DNA of 64,000 nucleotides. Source: Rhizobium terrae. Its GTDB lineage: Bacteria; Pseudomonadota; Alphaproteobacteria; Rhizobiales; Rhizobiaceae. The translations under genes and the position numbers were made by a program. The notes under the pieces were generated by a model that was not told the DNA's origin, did no database searches, and saw only the letters and a list, made by a program, of their open reading frames with translations. Of the stretch, positions 50,951 to 60,334 are shown piece after piece. Every line of letters starts with the position of its first letter. The stretch's first letter is position 1. The stretch spans positions 62,001 to 126,000 of the forward strand of contig NZ_QJKM01000003.1 in NCBI RefSeq assembly GCF_003425685.1, read 5' to 3'.

Positions 50951-51872
50951 ATGCCCTCCCCGAACATGTCGCAGCCGCGCCCGGCAGGCCGGCTGACCTT
51001 TGCCCTTGTGCCGGTCTTCTTTTCCAGCAACCTGATTTTCGGGCGCGGCGTGATCGGCGAGGTCGGGCCTTTCGTCACCGCCTTCATCCGCTGGGCAGGA
51101 TTGACGCTGATCATGGTGCCGGTGCTCTATGTGAGCTGGCCGGTCGCCCGGGATTTCGTGAAGAAACACACCTGGCGGTGGCTATGGCTCGGGTTCCTCA
51201 GCATCGGCATCTGCGGCGGCTTCGTTTACTGGGCTCTGACGCGGACGACCGCTTCAAACGCGAGCTGATCTACACCACCTCGTCGCCCTTCATCCTCCTC
51301 CTCCAATGGCGGTTCGCCGGCCGGCGGATCGGCGGTCGCGAACTTCTCGGCATGCTGATGGCGTTTGCCGGCGTGGCGGCCATCGTGCTGCGCGGCGATT
51401 TCCGGGCATTCGCCCATATGAGCTTCAATGTCGGGGATTTCGGCATGCTGGTCGCGGCGATCGCCTTCGCCATCTATTCCGTGCTGCTGCGCCGCCCCGC
51501 CGCGCAGGCGATCCCGCCGTTGTCGCTGTTCGGACTGATCGCCTTTTCGGGTTCGCTTCGGCTGCTTCCGCTGGCCGTCTGGGAATTCTTCCATGGCGGA
51601 CTGCTAGCCAAGACATTCTCCGCGTGGTCGAAGATTTCCGGCATCATCCTCATCGCATCGCTCGCCGCATTCTTCTGCTTCCACCATACTGTGAGGATTT
51701 TCGGACCGCCGACGGCCGGCATCACGCTCTATATGATGCCCCGGTCTCGATCATCATGGCCATGATCTTTCTCGGCGAATCATTTCATGCTCATCATGCT
51801 CTCGGCATCGTACTTGTACTTGGCGGCGTTATCCTGGCGACGATGAAACCCGGGAAACTTACGAACAGTTAA
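50951..51872 (+). pseudogene. EamA/DMT-family transporter, two frameshifts
   Basis: The complete coding length of a ~305-residue EamA permease is present but split over three frames. Frame one runs from FALVPVFFSSNLIFGRGVIG to WALTRTTASNA and stops near 51268. Frame two continues from ELIYTTSSPFILLLQWRF to AGITLYMMP. Frame three finishes VSIIMAMIFLGESFH to MKPGKLTNS. One-base losses near 51257 and within the CCCC run near 51740 explain both breaks. The reading sequence is otherwise well preserved, so this is either a very recent pseudogene or two sequencing errors. Confidence 0.8.
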
Positions 51873-51913
51873 GTTCAAACCGTGGAACGAAGAGTGCCGG
51901 TCCGCATTAATCT

Positions 51914-51944
51914 CTTGATGTCGGAGAATTTTATTCCCACATTA
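51914..51944 (+). promoter_or_regulatory. Possible RpoH-type heat-shock promoter of hspQ
   Basis: CTTGAT (51914-51919) and CCACATTA (51937-51944) resemble -35 and -10 elements of the alphaproteobacterial RpoH consensus, 23 bases before the hspQ start. The -10 match is weak. Confidence 0.3.
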
Positions 51945-51966
51945 GGATGCGAAAGGACATCGCACC

Positions 51967-52296
51967 ATGAAACAACGCAACGCTAAATTCACCATCGGAG
52001 AAGTGGTCCGCCACAAGGTCTTTCCGTTCAGAGGCGTCGTGTTCGATGTGGATCCGGAATTCGCCAATACGGATGAATGGTGGAATTCCATTCCCGCCGA
52101 AATCCGGCCGAGCAAGGACCAGCCCTTCTATCATCTGCTTGCCGAAAATGACGAGACGGAATATGTGGCTTATGTGTCCGAACAGAATCTGGAGCATGAC
52201 GAAAGCGACAAACCGCTTCGCAATCCTCAGGTCTATCAGATCTTCGATCGAGCTCCGTCCGGCCAGCTGAAGCCCAAGGTCATACTGGCCCACTAA
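51967..52296 (+). CDS. hspQ: Heat shock protein HspQ
   Basis: A 109-residue YccV/HspQ-family protein, known from E. coli to bind hemimethylated DNA (near oriC) and to act as a Lon adaptor. Landmarks are AKFTIGEVVRHKVFPFRGVV, FDVDPEFANTDEWWNSIP, YHLLAENDETEYVAYVSEQN and the C-terminal NPQVYQIFDRAPSG. AAAGGA lies eight bases ahead of the ATG. It is monocistronic, with a terminator 27 bases after its stop. Confidence 0.92.
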   Translation: MKQRNAKFTIGEVVRHKVFPFRGVVFDVDPEFANTDEWWNSIPAEIRPSKDQPFYHLLAENDETEYVAYVSEQNLEHDESDKPLRNPQVYQIFDRAPSGQLKPKVILAH

Positions 52297-52322
52297 CGGA
52301 TGGCAATCGATATGCACTGGGG

Positions 52323-52349
52323 AGCGCCGGCTTTTGTCGGCGTTTTTTT
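52323..52349 (+). terminator. Rho-independent terminator after hspQ
   Basis: The stem AGCGCCG/CGGCGTT (with end G-U pairing) and an 8-base loop are followed by seven T. Confidence 0.75.
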
Positions 52350-52370
52350 GTGCACAGGAACCGGCCATGG

Positions 52371-52397
52371 AAAAAGCCGGCTCAGGGCCGGCTTTTT
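52371..52397. terminator. Bidirectional terminator downstream of the IalB-like gene
   Basis: AAAAAGCCGGC and GCCGGCTTTTT form an 11-bp stem with a 5-base loop, T-rich on both strands. It lies 23 bases beyond the minus-strand stop at 52421. Confidence 0.85.
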
Positions 52398-52420
52398 CTC
52401 GTCTAACTCGGTTAAGGCTC

Positions 52421-53068
52421 TTACTGGCCCTGCTTGGCAGCGTTCTGGGCGTCTTCGAGCTTCTTGCGGGTTTCTTCAGCCTTCTTCTGCAGGCCTTCTT
52501 CGAGGCTGCGCTGGCTCTGGGCGATCTGCTCCTGCGGCATGGCCGGACCGTCGAAGGCGCCGGTGAAGCCGTTGAGTGCGATCTTGATCGGATTGGGCGC
52601 ACGGCGGAAGTTGACCGAGGTGAAGACGACCTCGTTGCCCTTCTTGAGGCTGGCGATCATGGCATCGGTCAGCGGCACTTCGGCGGTGCACTTGTCGGGA
52701 AGGCAGACGACGTAGTCGAGCTTCTGGCCCTTGCCGCCATCGATCTGCATGACGATGCCCGGCGGCACGAGGCGCGCGGTCGGCACGGAAACCTGCAGGA
52801 TCTTGCGGTTCACCTTGCCTTCGACCGTGATCAGGCCGACGGCGGTAATCAGCTGGCCGTTCTGTGCGGCGATAATGTTCTGCACGACGCAGAGATCGGC
52901 ATCATCCTGCTTGGTGCAGGTCTTGAACCAGCCAAGCGGCGGGGCACCCGGGGCAGCCGCAGCCGGAGCATCCTGGGCAAGAGCTGCAACCGGCAGCGCG
53001 CCGGCGCCGACCGAGAGAGCAAGAGCGGACATTGCCGTCCGCAGAACTTGGATTGCCTTTAGCATCAT
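52421..53068 (-). CDS. Invasion-associated locus B (IalB) family protein
   Basis: A 215-residue exported protein with a signal peptide (AMSALALSVGAGALPVAALA) and an IalB domain: WFKTCTKQDDADLCVVQNI, LPDKCTAEVPLTDAMIASLK and VNFRRAPNPIKIALNGFTGA. The C-terminal ~35 residues are a charged helix or coiled coil (SQRSLEEGLQKKAEETRKKL). The domain is named for Bartonella IalB but is common in non-pathogenic rhizobia, so the name should not be read as virulence. ATG codons at 53068 and 53065 are equivalent. The 276 bases upstream to the next gene hold nothing recognisable. Confidence 0.87.
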   Translation of the reverse strand: MMLKAIQVLRTAMSALALSVGAGALPVAALAQDAPAAAAPGAPPLGWFKTCTKQDDADLCVVQNIIAAQNGQLITAVGLITVEGKVNRKILQVSVPTARLVPPGIVMQIDGGKGQKLDYVVCLPDKCTAEVPLTDAMIASLKKGNEVVFTSVNFRRAPNPIKIALNGFTGAFDGPAMPQEQIAQSQRSLEEGLQKKAEETRKKLEDAQNAAKQGQ

Positions 53069-53344
53069 AACGAGATCCGTCTCCTGAAATCCGCTGGGGA
53101 CGGCAGCCGCCGTCAACTCCCTCGGGGTGTCCTATTGCCTGTCACCTGTCGTTCAAATGAGGCAATTGAATGACCCGCCCGTCCGGCAAACCTGTTACAT
53201 CGGGCAGGCTTCGATATCCAGTCCTTCTTTCGTATTTTTTGACAAGACGTTAACATGGGCGATCACTCTTTTGCGCGCGCCAGCCGTTGGTAGCCTGCGG
53301 AGCATGCGCTATTTTGCCCTCGAATCAGCGAGGATTTCACAATC

Positions 53345-55159
53345 ATGAGTCCCTTTCGACGCTTGCCCGCCCTTCTCGCCGCGCTTCTGCTGTCCGCGCC
53401 CGCATGGGCCGAACCGCTGCACGGAATTGCCATGCACGGCAAGCCGGCGCTCGCGCCCGACTACAAGAACTTCTCCTACGTGAAGCCCGATGTGAAGAAA
53501 GGCGGCCGGATAAGCTACGGTGTCGTCGGCACCTTCGACAGCCTGAACCCCTTCATCCTCAAGAGCATGCGCACCTCGGCGCGCGGCATATGGGATCCGG
53601 TTTTCGGCAACCTGATTTACGAGCCGCTGATGACGCGCTCCAGCGACGAGGCCTTCACGCTCTACGGCCTGCTTGCCGAAAGCGTCGAATGGGACGACGA
53701 GAGGACCTATATCCAGTTCAACCTCAACCCCAAGGCCAAATGGTCGGACGGCCAGCCGGTCACTCCCGAGGATGTAATCTTCACATTCGAACTGTTGCGC
53801 GACAAGGCTCGCGTTCCTTTTTCGAACCGACTTTCGCCGGTTGCGAAGATGGAGAAGGTCGGTGAGCACAGCGTTCGCTTCACCTTCAACGACAAGGCGG
53901 ACAGGGAATTTCCGCTCATTCTCGCGACAGCCACCCCGATCCTGCCGAAACACGCGATCGACCCGGCGACCTTCGACCAGTCGACATTGAAGCCGCCGAT
54001 CGGCTCGGGACCTTACCGCATCAAGTCCGTTTCACCCGGAGAGCGCATCATTTACGAGCGCAATCCGGATTATTGGGGCAAGGACATTCCCTCCAAGATC
54101 GGGTTCGACAACTACGACCAGATCGCGGTCGAATATTTCCTGCAGGACAACACTCTTTTCGAAGCCTTCAAGAAGGGGGACGTCGACGTCTATCCGGATG
54201 GCAGCCCGACCCATTGGGCGCGCGCCTACGACTTTCCCGCCGTCCAGAACGGCAGCGTGGTGAAGGACAGCTTCAAGCCGCAGCTGCCGACCGGCATGCT
54301 GGGATTCGTCTTCAATCTCCGGCGGCCGATCTTCGCAGACGTCAACGTGCGGGCCGGCCTGTCGCTGGCCTTCGATTTCGAATGGGCCAACAAGAACCTC
54401 TTCGAAGGCGCCTATACCCATACCGAAAGCATCTGGCAGAACTCGCCCCTCACCTCGCTCGGCAAGCCTGCCGACGAGCGGGAGCTGAAAATACTGGGAG
54501 CGGCCAAGGACAGGATCGAACCGGCCGTGCTTGCCGGCACCTACCGCCTTCCCAAGACAGACGGTTCGGGTGCCGACCGCAAGATCCTGCGCGAGGCCGT
54601 CGACCTCCTGAAGAAGGGCGGCTTCACGATCAGGAATGGCAAGATGTCGGATGCTTCCGGCAAGCCGCTCTCCTTCGAGGTGATGACCCAGAACCAGGAT
54701 CAGGAAAAACTTGCGATCGCCTATCAGCGCACGCTGAAGACGATCGGCGTCGACATGGCGATCCGCACGGTCGACGATGCGCAGTACCAGGCACGGTCCG
54801 GAAATTTCGACTATGACATGATCGTCAAGGCCTATCCCGCGTCGCTCTCTCCGGGCATCGAACAACTCGGTCGCTGGGGATCGGCGGCGCGCGACGCGCA
54901 GGGCAGCTTCAACTTTGCCGGCACGGCCGATCCCGATATCGACAGGCTGATCGAGACGATGCTGAAGGCACGCAGCAAGGAGGATTTCGAAGCCACCGTC
55001 AGGGCTTACGACCGGCTGCTGATCTCCGGCCACTATATGGTGCCCCTCTATCACATCCCGGAACAATGGGTGGCGCGGCGCAGTCATATCGGTTATCCCG
55101 AAAAACTGCCGCTCTATGGCTACCAGTTCAACACCTGGTGGGATAAACGCGCACAATAA
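53345..55159 (+). CDS. Extracellular solute-binding protein family 5 (peptide-type, YejA-like)
   Basis: A 604-residue periplasmic binding protein of the DppA/OppA class with a signal peptide (LPALLAALLLSAPAWA). Family segments are GTFDSLNPFILKSM, LAESVEWDDERTYIQFNL, KAKWSDGQPVTPEDVIFTFE, GSGPYRIKSVSPGERIIYER and VRAGLSLAFDFEWANKNLF. The length and the EPLHGIAMHGKPAL start are like YejA. No permease or ATPase genes are adjacent, so it is an orphan that must work with a distant ABC system. Confidence 0.9.
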   Translation: MSPFRRLPALLAALLLSAPAWAEPLHGIAMHGKPALAPDYKNFSYVKPDVKKGGRISYGVVGTFDSLNPFILKSMRTSARGIWDPVFGNLIYEPLMTRSSDEAFTLYGLLAESVEWDDERTYIQFNLNPKAKWSDGQPVTPEDVIFTFELLRDKARVPFSNRLSPVAKMEKVGEHSVRFTFNDKADREFPLILATATPILPKHAIDPATFDQSTLKPPIGSGPYRIKSVSPGERIIYERNPDYWGKDIPSKIGFDNYDQIAVEYFLQDNTLFEAFKKGDVDVYPDGSPTHWARAYDFPAVQNGSVVKDSFKPQLPTGMLGFVFNLRRPIFADVNVRAGLSLAFDFEWANKNLFEGAYTHTESIWQNSPLTSLGKPADERELKILGAAKDRIEPAVLAGTYRLPKTDGSGADRKILREAVDLLKKGGFTIRNGKMSDASGKPLSFEVMTQNQDQEKLAIAYQRTLKTIGVDMAIRTVDDAQYQARSGNFDYDMIVKAYPASLSPGIEQLGRWGSAARDAQGSFNFAGTADPDIDRLIETMLKARSKEDFEATVRAYDRLLISGHYMVPLYHIPEQWVARRSHIGYPEKLPLYGYQFNTWWDKRAQ

Positions 55160-55193
55160 GCCGGTCCTGCCCCTTCAAAGAAAGGACGCCGCC

Positions 55194-55865
55194 ATGGAGC
55201 GCGTCACCATCGACATCGTCTCGGATATCGTCTGCCCCTGGTGCTACCTCGGCAAGGCGCGGCTGGAGCTCGCGGTCGCCGAAGTCCAGGACGAGATCGG
55301 CGTCGACATCAACTGGCGGCCCTACCGCCTCAACCCGGACCATCCGCCGGAAGGCGTCGACCACCAGGCCGATCTTGCCGCAAAGCTCGGCGGCAAGGAC
55401 GCGGTCGAACGCGCCCATGGCATGCTGAGGAAGCTCGGCGAGGAGGTCGGTATCCGTTATAATTTCGAGGCGATCAGGATCGGGCCCAACACGCTCGACG
55501 CGCACCGGCTGCTGCACTGGGCGATGATGGAGGGCCGCGAGGTCCAGGACAAGGTGGCGACGGCCCTTTTCAAGGCGAATTTCGAGGAGGGCCGCAATGT
55601 CGGCGACCACACGGTGCTCGCCGATATCGCCGAGGCCGCGGGCCTCGACCGCAAAGTCATCGAGAACCTCCTCAAAACCGACGCGGATAAGGATACCGTG
55701 CTTGCCGAGATCGATGCCGCCCAGAAGATGGGCGTCACCGGCGTACCCTTCTTCATCATCGACGGGCAGTATGCGGTGAGCGGTGCGCAGACGCCGGACG
55801 TCTTTGCCGATGCGCTGCGCGAAATCGCCAAACTCAAGAGCGAAGCCCGCAAGGGCATGATCTGA
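55194..55865 (+). CDS. DsbA family oxidoreductase, FrnE-like
   Basis: A 223-residue thioredoxin-fold protein of the FrnE/2-hydroxychromene-2-carboxylate isomerase branch. The redox motif CPWC is in DIVCPWCYLGKARLE. An inserted helical domain is followed by the cis-Pro segment MGVTGVPFFIIDGQYAVSGA. There is no signal peptide, so it acts in the cytoplasm. AAAGGA lies ahead of the ATG at 55194. It starts 34 bases after the binding-protein gene and is followed closely by a DMT transporter; the three may form one transcript. Confidence 0.9.
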   Translation: MERVTIDIVSDIVCPWCYLGKARLELAVAEVQDEIGVDINWRPYRLNPDHPPEGVDHQADLAAKLGGKDAVERAHGMLRKLGEEVGIRYNFEAIRIGPNTLDAHRLLHWAMMEGREVQDKVATALFKANFEEGRNVGDHTVLADIAEAAGLDRKVIENLLKTDADKDTVLAEIDAAQKMGVTGVPFFIIDGQYAVSGAQTPDVFADALREIAKLKSEARKGMI

Positions 55866-55879
55866 AGCGGATTTTTTGC

Positions 55880-56815
55880 GTGCGTACCGACCAGACCATG
55901 AAGGGCGTGCTTTTCGCCTTCGCTTCGTTTGCCGCCTATTCCTGGAGCGATGCCAGCGTCAAGATGATCGAAGGCGCGCTGACGCCCTATGAGATGGGCT
56001 TTTTCGGCGCCGTTTTCATGCTGGTCGCGGTTCCCTTTCTCATGAAGCCGGGCGACCGATGGGCCGACATGGTCAGAAGCAGCAACCGGCCGCTCTGGGT
56101 GCTGCGTTTCTTCTCCGCCGCCATGGGCACGATCGGCAGCGTGGCCGCCTTTACCTATCTTTCCATGGCGGAAGCCTTTGCGCTGATCTTCCTACTGCCG
56201 TCCTTCGTGACGATCATGTCCGTGATATTCCTCAAGGAGCAGGTCGGAGTCCGGCGCTGGAGCGCCGTGCTCATCGGCTTCGTCGGTGTCCTCATCGTGC
56301 TGCGCCCCGGCTTCCGGGAGCTTTCGATCGGCCATGTCGGCGCTGTGTTTGCCGGACTTTCCGGCGCGATCTCGATCATCGTCTACCGCGCCGTCGGACC
56401 GTCGGAGAAGAACATCTCGCTTTACGGCGCCGGCGTCATCGGCGTGCTCGTCATTCTTGGCATTCTAATGATCCCGGACTTCCGCTGGCCGACCCTGGTC
56501 GAATGGGCCATGCTTGCAGGCTATGGGTTGCTGGCGGCAATCGCCACCGTCTGGCTGATGTACGCCGCAAACTATGCACCCGCCGCCGTGATCGGCCCGA
56601 CGCAATACAGCCAGATGCTCTGGGCGATCCTGTTCGGCTATCTGATCTTCGGCGACAGGATAGACCTGCCCATGCTGGTCGGCATCGCCTTGATCATCGG
56701 GTCGGGGTTGCTGACGCTCGCCCGCGAGCGGGTGAAGAACGTCGCGCTGCCACCGGCTGTCGCTTCCGACCCGCAGGCGGCGGCCGTCATGACGCCGGAA
56801 AAATCGGAATCTTAG
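55880..56815 (+). CDS. DMT/EamA family transporter
   Basis: A 311-residue permease with ten predicted transmembrane helices in two EamA repeats. The first begins KGVLFAFASFAAYSWSDASV with YLSMAEAFALIFLLPSFVTI and LKEQVGVRRWSAVLIGFVGV. The second has AIATVWLMYAANYAPAAVIG and ILFGYLIFGDRID. The start codon is GTG at 55880. The stop codon directly abuts the stop of the convergent mfd. The substrate is unknown. Unlike the EamA gene at 50951 this one is intact. Confidence 0.88.
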   Translation: MRTDQTMKGVLFAFASFAAYSWSDASVKMIEGALTPYEMGFFGAVFMLVAVPFLMKPGDRWADMVRSSNRPLWVLRFFSAAMGTIGSVAAFTYLSMAEAFALIFLLPSFVTIMSVIFLKEQVGVRRWSAVLIGFVGVLIVLRPGFRELSIGHVGAVFAGLSGAISIIVYRAVGPSEKNISLYGAGVIGVLVILGILMIPDFRWPTLVEWAMLAGYGLLAAIATVWLMYAANYAPAAVIGPTQYSQMLWAILFGYLIFGDRIDLPMLVGIALIIGSGLLTLARERVKNVALPPAVASDPQAAAVMTPEKSES

Positions 56816-59800
56816 TCATGTTTTTGCCAGCTCGGCGAACTGGGTCATCACCTGGGCGGCGGCGGTCAGCCGCTTTTCCGGCGTCGGCAGGTCGCGGGTC
56901 AGGAACACGCTCTGGTCGGGCCGGATTTTGGCGAGCGTGCCCTGCTTGGCAATGTACCCGACGAGATTGGCGGGGTTGGGGAACTGCTTGTCGCGGAAGG
57001 TGACGACGATGCCCTTCGGGCCGGCATCGAGCTTCTCGACATTCGCCTTGCGGCACAGCGACTTGATATAGACAACCTTCAAGAGGTTCTGCACCTCGAC
57101 CGGCATTGAGCCGAAGCGATCGACCATTTCCGCACCGAAACCGTCGATCTCCGAAAGTTCGGAAACCTCGCCGAGGCGGCGGTAAAGACCCATGCGCAGA
57201 TGCAGATCCGGCACATAGGTTTCGGGGATCATCACGGTAATGCCGACCGAAATCTGCGGCGACCAGCCGGTATCGGTGATCTCGTCGTCGCCCTTCACTT
57301 CGGCCACGGCCTCTTCCAGCATCTGCTGGTAGAGCTCGAAACCGACTTCCTTGATATGGCCCGACTGTTCCTCGCCAAGCAGATTGCCGGCGCCGCGGAT
57401 GTCGAGGTCGTGGCTGGCGAGCTGGAAGCCGGCGCCGAGCGTATCGAGCGACTGCAGCACCTTGAGGCGGCGCTCGGCGGTCTGCGTCAGCGGTTTGTTG
57501 ACCGGCAGCGTGAACAGCGCAAAGGCGCGCACCTTGGAGCGGCCGACGCGGCCCCGCAGCTGATAGAGCTGTGCAAGGCCGAACATGTCGGCGCGATGGA
57601 CGATCAGCGTATTGGCGGTCGGCACGTCGAGACCGGATTCGACGATGGTGGTCGAGAGCAGGACGTCGTATTTGCCGTCGTAGAAGGCATTCATGATGTC
57701 TTCGAGCTCGCCGGCCGGCATCTGCCCGTGGGCGACGGCGACCTTGAGCTCCGGCACGTCGGACTGAAGGAAGGCTTGAATTTCCGGCAGGTCGGCAAGC
57801 CGCGGACAGACGTAGAAACTCTGGCCGCCGCGATAATGCTCGCGCATCAGCGTCTCGCGGATGACGAGCGGATCGAAGGGCGAGATGAAGGTGCGCACCG
57901 CCATGCGGTCGACCGGCGGCGTGGTGATCAGCGACAGTTCGCGCACACCGGTCATGGCAAGCTGCAAGGTACGCGGGATCGGTGTCGCGGAAAGCGTCAG
58001 GACGTGCACGTCGCTCTTCAATTCCTTCAGCCGTTCCTTGTGCTTGACGCCGAAATGCTGCTCCTCGTCGATGATCAGGAGGCTGAGATTGGCGAACTTG
58101 ATGCCGGCGCCAAGCAGCGCGTGGGTGCCGACGACGATATCGACCTTGCCTTCGGCGAGTGCCTTCTTGGTGTCGGCCAATTCCTTGGCCGAAACGAGGC
58201 GCGAGGCCTGGGCTACTGTGATCGGCAGGCCACGGAACCGCTCGCGGAACGTTTTATAATGCTGGCGGGAGAGAAGCGTCGTCGGTACGACGACCGCCAC
58301 CTGCGCTCCGTTCATCGCCGCAAAAAAGGCGGCACGCAGCGCGACCTCCGTCTTGCCAAAACCGACGTCGCCGCAGACCAGCCGGTCCATCGGACGGCCG
58401 GCGCCGAGATCATCGCGCACCGATTCGATCGCGTTCGCCTGGTCTTCGGTTTCGTCATAGGGAAAACGGGCGGCAAATTCGTCGTAGAGCCCTTCCGGCG
58501 TGGTCAGCACCGGGGCGCGGCGGACCATGCGGGTCGCGGCGATGCGGATGAGGTCGCCGGCCATGTCCAGCAGCCGCTTCTTGAGCTTGGCCTTGCGAGC
58601 CTGCCAGGCACCGCCGCCGAGCCTGTCGAGCTGCGCTTCCGCAGCATCCGAACCGTAACGTGAAAGCAGATCGATGTTTTCGACCGGCAGGAAAAGCTTC
58701 GCCTGGTCGGCATAATGCAGTTCGAGGCAGGCGCGCGGCGCACCGGCGGCTTCGATCGTGACGAGGCCGACGAAACGGCCGATGCCGTGTTCCGCATGGA
58801 CGACGAGCGAACCTTCGTCGAGACCGGCCACCTCGGTGAGGAAATCCGCACCGCGCTTGCGGCGCTTGCCGCGGCGGACCATGCGGTCGCCCAGGATGTC
58901 CTGCTCGCCGATAACCGCGATATTGCCCGTCTCGAAACCGGCTTCGAGGCTCAAGACCGTGGCGGCCGCCTCCCCCTTGTCCAGCTTGTCGAGGTCGGCA
59001 AACCTGTCAATCTGCCGGATGCGTTTCAGGCCGCGTTCGTCGAGCACCTGCAGAAGCCTGTCGAGCGAGCCGGCCGACCAGCCGGTGACGAGAACCTTGG
59101 CACCTTCCGCCCGCTTGTCGGCGATGTGCTTGACGACGAGATCGAAGACGTTGACGCGTTCATCGCCGCCGCGCTCATTGGCCTTCTCCTCGGCCTGGCT
59201 TTTTGCCCAGCGCGGACCGGCATGCGCGTCTATCGCCACGACCCGGCGGCCTTCCGCATCCATTTCGTTGAACGGGGTCAGACGGAGCGCATTGACCCCG
59301 TCTAGCGCCGAGGCGAAAGCTTTTCCATCCAGATAAAGCTGGCCGGGCGAGACCGGCTTGTAAGGTGTGGCCTGGGCAGCGGCGCCTTTGCCCTGTGTGC
59401 CCGAATCGCGCCGGGCTTCGAAATAATCGAGAACGAGTTTTGAACGTTCGTTCGCCGCCTCGCGGGCGGTATGATCGGTGACGATGCGAAAGCCTTGCAA
59501 ATAGTCGAATGCGGTCTCCAACCCGTCATAGAAAAGCGGCAGCCAATGTTCCATCCCGGCATAACGCCGTCCCTCGGAAACCGCCTGATAAAGCGCGTCG
59601 TCGCGGGTCGCGGCGCCGAAGAGCGACAGGTAATTCTTGCGGAATCGGCTGATCGTATCCGGCGTCAGCGTCACTTCGCTCATCGGGTTCAAGTCGAGGG
59701 AACGCGCCTGTCCCGTGGTGCGCTGGCTCGCGGGATCGAAGCTGCGGATCGATTCCAGCGTATCGCCGAAGAAGTCCAGGCGGACCGGCTCCTCCGTACC

Positions 59801-60334
59801 CGGTACGAAGACATCGAGGATGCCGCCGCGGACAGCAAATTCACCGACTTCGCGAACGGTGGCGACCCGCTCGAAACCGTTGCGCTCCAGGCGCGCGGCG
59901 ATATCGTCCATGCGGATCTGGTTGCCGGGCCTGGCGGAGAAGGCCAGGCTTTCGATGATGTCGGACGGCGCGATCTTCTGCAGCATGGCATTGACCGTGA
60001 CGAGGACGATCGCCGCATGCGGCTTCTTCCGGTGCGAGATCAGTCCGGAGAGCGCCGTCAATCTCCGGGCGGAGACATCGGCACTGGGCGAGACGCGGTC
60101 ATAGGGCAGACAGTCCCAGGCAGGCAGCGTCAGGACGGGGATTTCCGGCGCGACAAAGGAGAGCATCTGCTCCAGATCCGGCATGCGCTGGCCATCGGAC
60201 ATGACATAGGCGACCGGCTGGCCGGCGCGCGCCAGTTCAGCGAGAACCAGCGGCTCCATGCCGGGCGGCACATTGCCGATCGTCAGCGGGTTCTGGGCCG
60301 CCGCGATCCTCTTCGCGTCAAAACCGGCGATCAT
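56816..60334 (-). CDS. mfd: Transcription-repair coupling factor
   Basis: Removes stalled RNA polymerase and recruits UvrA. At 1172 residues it has the usual size. It has an N-terminal UvrB-homology region (TLPAWDCLPYDRVSPSADVS), an RNA-polymerase-interacting CarD-like domain (LVVHAEHGIGRFVGL), and helicase motifs VCGDVGFGKTEVALRAAF (Walker A), LLIIDEEQHFGV and LQLRGRVGRSKVRAF, with a C-terminal TRCF domain. The start codon overlaps the sdhE stop by 4 bases, so the two are translationally coupled. Confidence 0.97.
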   Translation of the reverse strand: MIAGFDAKRIAAAQNPLTIGNVPPGMEPLVLAELARAGQPVAYVMSDGQRMPDLEQMLSFVAPEIPVLTLPAWDCLPYDRVSPSADVSARRLTALSGLISHRKKPHAAIVLVTVNAMLQKIAPSDIIESLAFSARPGNQIRMDDIAARLERNGFERVATVREVGEFAVRGGILDVFVPGTEEPVRLDFFGDTLESIRSFDPASQRTTGQARSLDLNPMSEVTLTPDTISRFRKNYLSLFGAATRDDALYQAVSEGRRYAGMEHWLPLFYDGLETAFDYLQGFRIVTDHTAREAANERSKLVLDYFEARRDSGTQGKGAAAQATPYKPVSPGQLYLDGKAFASALDGVNALRLTPFNEMDAEGRRVVAIDAHAGPRWAKSQAEEKANERGGDERVNVFDLVVKHIADKRAEGAKVLVTGWSAGSLDRLLQVLDERGLKRIRQIDRFADLDKLDKGEAAATVLSLEAGFETGNIAVIGEQDILGDRMVRRGKRRKRGADFLTEVAGLDEGSLVVHAEHGIGRFVGLVTIEAAGAPRACLELHYADQAKLFLPVENIDLLSRYGSDAAEAQLDRLGGGAWQARKAKLKKRLLDMAGDLIRIAATRMVRRAPVLTTPEGLYDEFAARFPYDETEDQANAIESVRDDLGAGRPMDRLVCGDVGFGKTEVALRAAFFAAMNGAQVAVVVPTTLLSRQHYKTFRERFRGLPITVAQASRLVSAKELADTKKALAEGKVDIVVGTHALLGAGIKFANLSLLIIDEEQHFGVKHKERLKELKSDVHVLTLSATPIPRTLQLAMTGVRELSLITTPPVDRMAVRTFISPFDPLVIRETLMREHYRGGQSFYVCPRLADLPEIQAFLQSDVPELKVAVAHGQMPAGELEDIMNAFYDGKYDVLLSTTIVESGLDVPTANTLIVHRADMFGLAQLYQLRGRVGRSKVRAFALFTLPVNKPLTQTAERRLKVLQSLDTLGAGFQLASHDLDIRGAGNLLGEEQSGHIKEVGFELYQQMLEEAVAEVKGDDEITDTGWSPQISVGITVMIPETYVPDLHLRMGLYRRLGEVSELSEIDGFGAEMVDRFGSMPVEVQNLLKVVYIKSLCRKANVEKLDAGPKGIVVTFRDKQFPNPANLVGYIAKQGTLAKIRPDQSVFLTRDLPTPEKRLTAAAQVMTQFAELAKT

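Noticed and set aside
52421..53068. Virulence reading of the IalB-like gene
   Set aside because: The domain is widespread in non-pathogenic rhizobia; the name comes from Bartonella and there are no other virulence genes here.
57200..58663. 487-codon plus-strand frame
   Set aside because: Antisense to mfd, with no protein-like features.
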